Source of the DNA: Chloroflexota bacterium | GTDB taxonomy: Bacteria; Chloroflexota; Dehalococcoidia; JACQTR01 | Assembly (NCBI GenBank): GCA_016210705.1 | Contig: JACQTR010000034.1 | Span: 1 to 17,996 of the forward strand | Length of the DNA: 17,996 nt | Direction of reading: 5' to 3' | Shown: piece by piece, positions 1 to 5,108 of the stretch | Layout: each line of letters begins with the position of its first letter | Position numbering within the stretch: position 1 is the stretch's first letter | The notes under the pieces: model-generated | The model's database searches: none | Seen by the model: the letters and a program-made list of their open reading frames with translations, nothing else | What the model was told of the DNA's origin: nothing | Translations under genes and position numbers: made by a program

Positions 1-177
1 CTCCTCAAGAGGTCTATCATCGGCTCTTATCACAAAGTCTCCGTAAAACATCTGGACGCCTACCTGGACGAGCTTGAATGGCGGTTCAACAATCGCAATA
101 ATGAGTACCTGTTTCGGGATACGCTCCTTAAGTTAATCAAGTCTGAGAACCTTCCCTATCATGAGCTTACTTCTTGA
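1..177 (+). CDS. IS1595-family transposase, C-terminal fragment (5' end outside window)
   Basis: An open frame enters from the left edge and ends at the TGA at 175-177, giving 58 residues. It contains GSYHKVSVKHLDAYLDELEW followed by RFNNRNN, which I recognise as the C-terminal end of the ISXO2-like DDE transposase domain of the IS1595 family. That enzyme catalyses cut-and-paste transposition. The catalytic Asp residues lie upstream of the window, so it cannot be judged intact. Its last codons overlap by 11 bases the 3' end of a convergent gene on the opposite strand (stop at 167-169), so both genes may belong to one element. The family call is from memory of the motif, not from a search. Confidence 0.75.
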   Translation, partial: LLKRSIIGSYHKVSVKHLDAYLDELEWRFNNRNNEYLFRDTLLKLIKSENLPYHELTS

Positions 178-898
178 GAGTTAATTGAGCATAGCCACCA
201 GGCTTTTCAGTGGGATTATTAAGCCAAAACCGCATCACTTTTGCCCTCATATTCCTGGCTCTAAGGGTTATCTCTACTATGTAGCACTTTTGGGTTAGCG
301 GGTTTCTGAACTCGAAAGATGAGTAGCGGGAATTGTCCCAACCAAAGAAAGCTGTATCGTCTTCAAAACGCATTCCAATATCAAGGCTGGCCTCCTGCCC
401 GTTGGGACTGAGATCAATACAGTCAGCTTGCCATTTTTCGGCAGGTGAGTTAGCTTCCTCTAAATCAGCCCACCGACCCATCCATGAATCGGCTAGCCGT
501 CCGCTCTCGGCTTCATACACATTGATTTCAGCAGTAAGTCGTTGTGCTTCCGAGGCTAACCCAGAGGGGTCATGGCATTTGTTAACCAACTTTATACGAG
601 AAAAGTAACCCCTACACAGATTTCCAATGGGTTGATTATTTTTTAATCTCACTACAGGAACCTCAGTAGGGGATAGGCCCGCAAATCTTATAGCGGGTCC
701 TGGTGCTAACCATAACCCTATTTCACGCCATAACGTCAGTACAACAAATATGGTAAAGGTAATAAGGGCGACAATTCTTAATTGAGACGGTTCCAGCCCA
801 GCAACACTACCTCCCGCATAGTCGAAGGCGAAGGAGAAAGCAGCGACAAGAACAGTCATTGTCCTGCCCATTCCGAAAACCAGTGCACTAAACCGCAT
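167..898 (-). CDS. Hypothetical membrane-anchored protein, possible IS passenger
   Basis: The 243-residue protein matches no family I recognise. Two hydrophobic stretches lie near the N-terminus, at about residues 8-27 and 40-66 (the second includes ALITFTIFVVLTLW). They suggest a two-helix membrane anchor followed by a soluble domain of about 170 residues, rich in Trp, Asn and Glu and ending in beta-like segments. The start codon used is the ATG at 896-898, preceded by AGGGG at very short spacing. ATGs at codons 10 and 14 are alternatives, and the latter has AGGACA in front. The gene converges on the transposase fragment and overlaps it by 11 bases. An IS right end may lie just upstream of its start (about 945), which would make it an antisense passenger gene. 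Function unknown. Confidence 0.6.
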   Translation of the reverse strand: MRFSALVFGMGRTMTVLVAAFSFAFDYAGGSVAGLEPSQLRIVALITFTIFVVLTLWREIGLWLAPGPAIRFAGLSPTEVPVVRLKNNQPIGNLCRGYFSRIKLVNKCHDPSGLASEAQRLTAEINVYEAESGRLADSWMGRWADLEEANSPAEKWQADCIDLSPNGQEASLDIGMRFEDDTAFFGWDNSRYSSFEFRNPLTQKCYIVEITLRARNMRAKVMRFWLNNPTEKPGGYAQLTLKK

Positions 899-949
899 GC
901 CCCTATATTATCACTTTTCAGGCTTGAGTCAAGTATATAACCCCCAATA

Positions 950-982
950 GAAACAACCAATATACAAAAAAGTGGTTGTTTC
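950..982. repeat. Perfect 10-bp inverted repeat immediately before a start codon
   Basis: GAAACAACCA (950-959) and TGGTTGTTTC (973-982) are exact reverse complements separated by 13 A/T-rich bases. The right arm ends on the base before the ATG at 983. In RNA this would be a hairpin abutting the start codon. In DNA it could be an operator or a leftover of insertion. Confidence 0.7.
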
Positions 983-1447
983 ATGTTACTGAAGGCCAGG
1001 AAACTTGCCCGGCAAGGGGTGAGTGTGCTACTTATCCTTGGTGGGCTGGTAGGAGTGGCAAGTTGCCGACCAGGGGGGCCACCGAAGGGGCAGCCTGAAG
1101 TCCCGGAAATGACCGTAATACCGGCGGTCAGCTTCGTGCAGGATATACAACCTATTTTTGGCTCTCGATGTGTTTTCTGTCATCAGACCGGTGCCAGCCA
1201 GGCAGGGTTAAACGTTGGACTGGGCTTAGCCTATAAAAGCCTGGTGAAGGTACCTAGCACTGAAAGCCGTCTCCTTCGGGTGGCCCCGGGCGACCCCGAA
1301 AATAGTTATTTGTTACACAAGCTACTGGGGACGCACCTTCAAGTTGGCGGGCAAGGAGAGCAGATGCCCCTTGGGGGTCCTCCTTTACCCAAAGATGATC
1401 TCGAAAAGATACAAAAATGGATCCAAGACGGAGCGCCGGAGAACTGA
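983..1447 (+). CDS. Lipoprotein c-type cytochrome, single haem
   Basis: The 154-residue protein begins with a basic n-region (KARKLARQ), a hydrophobic core and a lipobox VASC with Cys28 as the lipidation site, so it should be exported and anchored on the outer face of the membrane. A proline-rich linker follows, then SFVQDIQPIFGSRCVFCH, where Cys63, Cys66 and His67 form the CxxCH haem-binding motif. Met128-Pro129 is a candidate distal ligand. The layout resembles the planctomycete-type (PSCyt1-like) cytochrome c domain. No Shine-Dalgarno is visible before ATG 983. GTG codons 13 and 15 have better upstream purines but would remove the basic n-region, so I keep 983. The next gene's ribosome binding site overlaps its stop codon, so the two genes are probably cotranscribed. 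Redox partner unknown. Confidence 0.8.
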   Translation: MLLKARKLARQGVSVLLILGGLVGVASCRPGGPPKGQPEVPEMTVIPAVSFVQDIQPIFGSRCVFCHQTGASQAGLNVGLGLAYKSLVKVPSTESRLLRVAPGDPENSYLLHKLLGTHLQVGGQGEQMPLGGPPLPKDDLEKIQKWIQDGAPEN

Positions 1448-1455
1448 GGCAAAAG

Positions 1456-2121
1456 ATGAGGCGTAGCGTGCTTATATATCGTGACGAAGGGCCAGAAAGC
1501 GGCTCCACCAAGCTCACTATCATTGCTCTCCATGGCTCTGGCGGTACATTTGAGCAGCTCCTTCCCCTAGCCCGCTCCCTGGGTGAAGGGGTGCGCATCT
1601 ATTCTCCCGAAGCCCCCAGGCCTGTCTTTCCGCATTATGGCCAGAGAGAAGGACAGCTATGGTTTTTCGTGCAGGACGTGGGCGTACCTGAGGCCCCTTT
1701 GTTCGGCGATAGCCTATATCAAGTTGAGCAATTCCTTTGGGATGTGGCTGAGGAGGAAGATGCTAAGACTAACCCTCGCGGCCCGATATTTTTGCTAGGG
1801 TACGACCAGGGAGCCGTTCTGGCACTATCCTTGGGCTGCCTTTGGCCGGAATTACTGGGCGGCGTTATATCCTTACAGGGTTATCTACCGGAAGTTCCAG
1901 GCTGGGCATTACCAGATATAAGAATGAACGGCCTACCTATCCTCTTAGTGTACGACCCCGAACCCGGTGATCCCCCTGTGGATCTGGTTAAGAGGTCAGC
2001 CGCTGAGCTTACTGCTAGAGGAGCCCAAGTAACCGTGGAGGAGGTAGCTGGGGCAGGACGGCTCACCCCTTCAGTGAGTGGATTGCTCTCCACCTGGCTT
2101 TCCTGGGCCACAGTACATTGA
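1456..2121 (+). CDS. Alpha/beta-hydrolase fold protein lacking nucleophile Ser and catalytic His
   Basis: The 221-residue protein has the layout of the carboxylesterase/phospholipase group (Abhydrolase_2, YpfH-like). It shows an oxyanion strand ALHGSGG (residues 24-30), a nucleophile-elbow region IFLLGYDQGAVLALSL (111-126), and ISLQGYLP (138-145). In this group the elbow reads GFSQG; here it is GYDQG, with Asp117 in the Ser position. The usual GHG near the C-terminus reads GAG, with Ala200 in the His position. Asp172 could still be the acid. It is therefore probably not a normal serine esterase. I chose ATG 1456 because GAGG (1446-1449) lies six bases upstream and overlaps the stop of the cytochrome gene. 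An in-frame ATG at 1417 would give 13 more residues inside that gene. There is no signal peptide, so it should be cytoplasmic. Confidence 0.75.
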   Translation: MRRSVLIYRDEGPESGSTKLTIIALHGSGGTFEQLLPLARSLGEGVRIYSPEAPRPVFPHYGQREGQLWFFVQDVGVPEAPLFGDSLYQVEQFLWDVAEEEDAKTNPRGPIFLLGYDQGAVLALSLGCLWPELLGGVISLQGYLPEVPGWALPDIRMNGLPILLVYDPEPGDPPVDLVKRSAAELTARGAQVTVEEVAGAGRLTPSVSGLLSTWLSWATVH

Positions 2122-2149
2122 CTTTGGCACGTTTAGATGGTGGGGCTAT

Positions 2150-2238
2150 TTTGCGAGGGAAAAACACGTAGTAGCACGCGTTAGACGTGGTGAATCAGGG
2201 TGTCGAAGGTTCGAATCCTGGCCTCTTCTTTGCGAGGG
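2150..2238. repeat. 10-bp direct repeat TTTGCGAGGG flanking the tRNA-like remnant
   Basis: TTTGCGAGGG occurs at 2150-2159 and again at 2229-2238, 79 bases apart start to start, about one tRNA length. The bases between hold the tRNA-like remnant. It could be a footprint of an insertion or deletion, or chance. Confidence 0.45.
2171..2228 (+). pseudogene. tRNA 3'-half-like remnant, possible attachment site
   Basis: The stretch contains a T-arm-like sequence GGTTCGAATCC (2208-2218) followed by an acceptor-like CCTCTTC (2222-2228). Upstream is a possible damaged anticodon arm, CACG(CGTTAGA)CGTG, at about 2175-2189. Only three T-stem pairs form, base 33 of the loop would be G rather than U, and no matching 5' acceptor strand or CCA is present, so it is not a working tRNA. 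It shares GGGTGTCGAA with a site beside tRNA-Asn. Confidence 0.4.
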
Positions 2239-2268
2239 CGAATAGACACTATGAGGACATGGTGGGTG

Positions 2269-2487
2269 TCAAGTTAGGGGTCTCGCTGTCACCACCGCCC
2301 GCCAGACGCGAAGGTTTGAGCGCAGGAATCGCAGAAGCTGGCTCGTAGTTAGTCCAAGCGCGTCAGCCGCCTTGGCGTAGCTCCCCTCCACCGCTGCCAG
2401 GGCATCAAGCATTGTGGCGAGTCGAACGCTCGAAGCTGTTAGTATGATTGACTGAAGAACAAAAGAATCTGTGCCGCTATCTACCAC
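2269..2487 (-). CDS. Small protein with Fis-like helix-turn-helix, probably a fragment
   Basis: This is a 72-residue frame from a GTG at 2485-2487. Residues about 27-58 read as an alpha-helical unit with a helix-turn-helix appearance (GSYAKAADALGLTTSQLLRF), similar in style to Fis-type or small phage DNA-binding domains. The C-terminus (VTARPLT) stops abruptly near a suspected junction, so the natural protein may have been longer. The start overlaps the stop region of the upstream ORF in another frame (stop at 2481-2483). The two could be coupled cistrons or the halves of one frameshifted gene. Neither has homologues I can name. Confidence that it is translated is low. Confidence 0.35.
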   Translation of the reverse strand: MVDSGTDSFVLQSIILTASSVRLATMLDALAAVEGSYAKAADALGLTTSQLLRFLRSNLRVWRAVVTARPLT

Positions 2488-2807
2488 CCATGGGGCAAGT
2501 ACTGTCGCAAAGATGGGCCGGGAAAAGGCGTTATGGGCTGGTAGCTAAAGGTCCTTGGGAAGGTAGACCAGAATCTGGAATAGTTGGGGCCGCTCAGTTC
2601 CCGGCGCAAAGCTGATTCGACAAAAGAATAGCGTAGTTCCAGATCGGCGCGCCGGACAGGGTCCATCATTTGAGTTACTCCCCAGCCGCCTTTGTCTGCA
2701 CCTAGCGTGAATCTCCTTTCCACCGGCAAACGCGCTGCCAGACGGTCGTTGATATCGCAATATCTCTTGAACCTGCCTATGCTGAACGATAGCTGTCCCG
2801 GGTCCAT
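2481..2807 (-). CDS. Hypothetical orphan ORF, probably truncated at its 5' end
   Basis: This is a 108-residue frame if read from the ATG at 2805-2807. The frame stays open upstream to 2909, but that part lies antisense to the recombinase fragment and is not convincing. The composition looks protein-like (FTLGADKGGWGVTQMMDP; RRADLELRYSFVESALRREL), with charged helical stretches and a Pro/aromatic C-terminus, but I recognise no family. The natural gene may have begun further right and been cut at the junction near 2815-2823, where the recombinase fragment starts on the other strand. It is followed directly by the helix-turn-helix ORF. Function unknown. Confidence 0.3.
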   Translation of the reverse strand: MDPGQLSFSIGRFKRYCDINDRLAARLPVERRFTLGADKGGWGVTQMMDPVRRADLELRYSFVESALRRELSGPNYSRFWSTFPRTFSYQPITPFPGPSLRQYLPHGW

Positions 2808-2822
2808 CCCTGAAAGCCGACG

Positions 2823-3353
2823 GTGCTCGAGGCCAAACAGGTAGGCATCGAGTTGGTTTGGGGCGACATTTGCACTTGGCTGAGGGGTGATGCCTGGGTA
2901 GAGCAACAACTAGCTTCTGTGCAATCCCAGGATGAGAACACAGCTAAACTCATGAGGCTCCAGCAGTTCAAAACATCGCAGGTACAGGCCAAGATCGGCA
3001 AGGTACAAGAGGGCTTTGAGGGTGGTATGTATACCTTGGATGAGGCCAAGAGACGGATTGCTCAATATCAGGTAACCATTGCCACAGCCGAAGAAGAGAT
3101 TCAACGCCTCCAAGAGTCCGTGAGAGCCTGGAGTTCTGGTAGGGACATTCAGACTATGAGGGAGGAGTTGAAGGCGCTGCGGGATAGAAACCTCGATCAC
3201 GCTACCTTCGAAGACAAGCTAGATATCATCTCCAAGCTGGGGATGAAAGTGTACCCCTCTGAGGATTTGAAATCGATGAAGGTCGCCTGCCAGCTAAACC
3301 TCGACCAGGTGCATTCAGACTCTGGAAGCAGTATAATAGACTCCAGTAAATAA
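2823..3353 (+). pseudogene. Large serine recombinase, C-terminal remnant
   Basis: The frame encodes about 176 residues. It begins with a segment typical of the region after the zinc ribbon in large serine recombinases (IELVWGDICTWLR), followed by a long coiled coil with ENTAKLMRLQQFKTSQVQAK and EEIQRLQESVRAW, then LDIISKLGMKVYPSEDLKSM near the C-terminus. The catalytic Ser resolvase domain, the recombinase domain and the zinc-ribbon cysteines are all missing, and an in-frame TGA at 2811-2813 closes the frame upstream. The initiating GTG at 2823 is only formal. This is therefore a 5'-truncated gene from an integrative element, intact at its 3' end, lying 50 bases from tRNA-Asn. It would not be active as a recombinase. 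Confidence 0.75.
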
Positions 3354-3374
3354 CAAGCCAACGGGGGCTGTGAG

Positions 3375-3392
3375 TCGACAACTGGGTGTCGA
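3375..3392. repeat. 6-bp inverted repeat between recombinase remnant and tRNA-Asn
   Basis: TCGACA (3375-3380) and TGTCGA (3387-3392) flank ACTGGG. No T-tract follows on either strand, so it is not a typical terminator. It overlaps the second copy of the direct repeat and could be an arm of a recombinase binding site. Confidence 0.45.
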
Positions 3393-3403
3393 AAAGTTCG
3401 GTT

Positions 3404-3478
3404 TGGCTCCCCAGGCAGGATTCGAACCTACAACCTAGCGGTTAACAGCCGCCCGCTCTACCGTTGAGCTACTGGGGA
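3404..3478 (-). tRNA. tRNA-Asn (anticodon GTT)
   Basis: Read on the minus strand, the 75-base gene starts TCCCCAG and ends CTGGGGA, then G, then an encoded CCA. The acceptor stem pairs perfectly. The D-arm reads AGCTCAACGGTAGAGC. The anticodon loop is CTGTTAA, giving GTT (Asn). The T-arm is GTAGGTTCGAATCCTGC. It appears intact and functional, and it is a candidate integration target for the adjacent recombinase remnant. Confidence 0.96.
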
Positions 3479-3539
3479 CTGAAGCTTCTACATTTGGATG
3501 AGCGAATTATCCCCAGCCAATGGCAAATACAAATCGCGT

Positions 3540-3728
3540 TTACTCATTCTCTAAAATGATAGCTTGCGTTGGACAAGCGTTTGCAGCCTCTTCAAGAGTA
3601 GTGTCATCGGCACCATGTGGGTTAAAAGGCACCGATTTGTTTTCCTCGTCCAATCTAAATACGGTCGGGGCAATAGCGACGCAGTTGGCTGCCCCAATAC
3701 ATAGCTCCCGATCTACTATAACTTTCAA
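3540..3728 (-). CDS. Small ferredoxin, 3Fe-4S-type cysteine pattern
   Basis: The 62-residue protein carries a single cluster motif of the kind seen in cytochrome P450-associated and related small ferredoxins: Cys10, then Ala13 where a 4Fe-4S protein has Cys, then Cys16 (CIGAANCVAIAP), and a distal CPTQAI with Cys52. This pattern suggests a [3Fe-4S] centre; it should be a soluble one-electron carrier. The start is TTG at 3726-3728, supported by AGGAGG seven bases upstream. No ATG or GTG is available at a sensible place. It has its own promoter (3768-3796) and lies upstream of tRNA-Asn on the same strand. Its redox partner is not evident here; no P450 is nearby. Confidence 0.88.
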   Translation of the reverse strand: MKVIVDRELCIGAANCVAIAPTVFRLDEENKSVPFNPHGADDTTLEEAANACPTQAIILENE

Positions 3729-3767
3729 CTCAGCACCTCCTAGGTAAGAAGTTGAAACCTCGTAACT

Positions 3768-3796
3768 AATATATCATACATGCTTTTAGTTCACAA
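3768..3796 (-). promoter_or_regulatory. Sigma-70-like promoter for the ferredoxin gene
   Basis: On the minus strand, TTGTGA (3791-3796) is followed after 17 bases by TATATT (3768-3773). A TGA directly before it makes an extended -10. Transcription would begin near 3761, leaving a leader of about 30 bases that contains the AGGAGG site of the TTG start. Confidence 0.6.
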
Positions 3797-3828
3797 CAAA
3801 GAACGGGGAGGAGATTAATTATAAATGG

Positions 3829-4509
3829 TCAGGTGCTTAAATATTGGGAGCCGGTGGGACAAAGGTACAATAAGCAACATTGTTGGCAAAGAGGCTTTCG
3901 TCGACAGGTATCTTTGCCGTGTCGAACCAAGAGAGCGTGGTATTCGTTGAAGAGAGTCGGATCGTGAGGAAGGTGTTCCATCAAGAAGGCTTGATAGCTG
4001 GCATAGTTTTCTTCATTCGGCTTCAATCCCAGACGCTGCAAGATGCGCCGCGTGTAGGCATCGATTACAAAAATGGGTTTGTGAGCGGCATAGAGGATAA
4101 TAGAGTCGGCCGTCTCAGCACCAATGCCGTGGATAGAAAGGAGCTTCTGACGAAGGCTAGTTTGTTCTAGGGAAAGGAGGCTATCTAAATCGCCTCCGTA
4201 GTTTGCTTCTAACCAGTCCACAAATGCCTTGAGCTTTATCGCCTTGGCGTTATAGTAGCCTGATGGATATATTAACTGTGCCAACTCAGGTGACGGAAGA
4301 TGACGCAAAGTAGCAGAGGTGAGAGCCACTTGAGCTTTGAGATTGACGATTGCCTTCTCCACATTGCTCCACGCCGCTGATTGAGTAAGGATAGCGCCGA
4401 CTATGACCTCGAAAGGGGTTTCTGCTGGCCACCAATGCTGGGGGCCGTAGTGCTCTTCCAGGAGGTGGTAGATTTCTTTCAGCCTACGGTCGAGGGCAGG
4501 AGATGTCAA
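3829..4509 (-). CDS. Endonuclease III-like DNA glycosylase (HhH-GPD), probably monofunctional
   Basis: The 226-residue base-excision-repair glycosylase has the HhH-GPD fold: HYGPQHWWPAETPFEVIVGA (20-39), AILTQSAAW, the helix-hairpin-helix LSIHGIGAETADSI (124-137), and the catalytic Asp150 in VIDAYTRRIL. A C-terminal cysteine set spaced C-x5-C-x2-C-x5-C (CRRKPLCQQCCLLYLC) probably holds a 4Fe-4S cluster. The Nth motif GVGRKTA reads GIGAETA here, so the Lys that gives Nth its AP-lyase activity is Glu132. That suggests a monofunctional glycosylase, perhaps removing alkylated bases as MagIII does. The start is a TTG at 4507-4509, seven bases after the stop of the preceding gene, without a clear Shine-Dalgarno, so translational coupling is likely. 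Confidence 0.88.
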   Translation of the reverse strand: MTSPALDRRLKEIYHLLEEHYGPQHWWPAETPFEVIVGAILTQSAAWSNVEKAIVNLKAQVALTSATLRHLPSPELAQLIYPSGYYNAKAIKLKAFVDWLEANYGGDLDSLLSLEQTSLRQKLLSIHGIGAETADSIILYAAHKPIFVIDAYTRRILQRLGLKPNEENYASYQAFLMEHLPHDPTLFNEYHALLVRHGKDTCRRKPLCQQCCLLYLCPTGSQYLST

Positions 4510-4516
4510 TTTCTTT

Positions 4517-5092
4517 TTAATTAGACACTAGGGCTGCCCCAGCGGCGAAGGCATCCTGGCAGGCGGTGGGATGTTCCCAAACCTCACCCTTTTTACCAAT
4601 GCCACCAAAGAGCCGATGCTCGTAGCTGATATCGAGGGTAGCAAACCAGGCCTTTATTACGGGGATTGCAGCATCGAAAATAGTGGGACGTCGGCTGTGG
4701 GCCACGGAAAGGAAAAGCCCCCTACGCTGGGTCTCATTTTTAGCTACCGGCTGTTGGAGTAGGTATTTAGTTACCCAAAGGCCCTGGCACCTATCGATAA
4801 TTATTTTGGTTTGAGCAGGCACTGAAAGGAAAAAGACGGGAGCTGCTAAGATAAGCCGGTCAAGGGTTTGAAGTTTAGCATATATGTCGGTCATAGCATC
4901 GCGAAGGACACAGATTCCAGTAGTCAGGCACTTATCACAATCTAGGCAAGGCTGCATCTTTAAAGAGGCCAACACCAGTTTTTCCACCTGGCCACCGGCC
5001 TCCTTGGCGCCGGCCAAAGCTTGATCCAGCAGGACCTCACTATTTCCTTGACGGCGGGGGCTACCCAAAATCCCCAAAACTCTTAGCGCCAT
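4517..5092 (-). CDS. NADPH-dependent FMN reductase family, iron-sulfur flavoprotein-like
   Basis: The 191-residue flavodoxin-fold protein has an FMN phosphate loop near the N-terminus (LGILGSPRRQGNSEVLLD). A compact cysteine motif follows, CLDCDKCLTTGIC (residues 49-61, C-x2-C-x2-C-x5-C), as in Isf-type iron-sulfur flavoproteins of anaerobes that carry a 4Fe-4S cluster beside FMN. AAPVFFLSVPAQTKIIIDR is the usual substrate/dimer region. It is probably involved in electron transfer or in coping with oxygen or peroxide; the substrate is unknown. The ATG start at 5090-5092 has GAGGAG about 12 bases upstream. It sits 16 bases after sfsA and 7 bases before the glycosylase gene in a minus-strand operon. 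Confidence 0.87.
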   Translation of the reverse strand: MALRVLGILGSPRRQGNSEVLLDQALAGAKEAGGQVEKLVLASLKMQPCLDCDKCLTTGICVLRDAMTDIYAKLQTLDRLILAAPVFFLSVPAQTKIIIDRCQGLWVTKYLLQQPVAKNETQRRGLFLSVAHSRRPTIFDAAIPVIKAWFATLDISYEHRLFGGIGKKGEVWEHPTACQDAFAAGAALVSN

Positions 5093-5108
5093 GATAGTAT
5101 TGTACTCC

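Larger units (their letters stand above)
1..945. mobile_element. Possible right part of an IS1595-type element carrying a passenger gene
   Basis: A transposase 3' end is followed directly by a convergent ORF. Beyond it comes the sequence CTTGAGTCAAG (923-933, an odd palindrome), then TATATAACCCCC ending at 945. Read inward from 945 this gives GGGGGTTATATACTTGACTC, a plausible terminal inverted repeat. The left end is outside the window, so neither the inverted repeat partner nor a target duplication can be checked. The boundary is a guess. Confidence 0.35.
2198..3400. repeat. Direct repeat GGGTGTCGAA flanking the recombinase remnant (candidate attL/attR)
   Basis: GGGTGTCGAA occurs at 2198-2207 and 3384-3393. 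GTTCG follows one base later in the first copy (2209-2213) and two bases later in the second (3396-3400). The first copy overlaps the tRNA-like remnant. The second lies 30 bases after the recombinase stop and next to tRNA-Asn. This fits the ends of a small decayed element, but a 10-bp match is modest. Confidence 0.4.

Noticed and set aside
1254..1598. Open reading frame on the minus strand across the cytochrome and hydrolase genes
   Set aside because: It is antisense to two well-supported genes, with low-complexity composition and no recognisable domain.
2171..2228. A functional tRNA on the plus strand
   Set aside because: The T-arm looks real, but only three T-stem pairs form, base 33 is G, and there is no partner for the acceptor strand, so it is at best a remnant.
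2823..2909. N-terminal extension of the orphan minus-strand ORF
   Set aside because: This part lies exactly antisense to the recombinase fragment, whose coiled-coil and family pattern are convincing, so the ORF is taken to begin at 2807.
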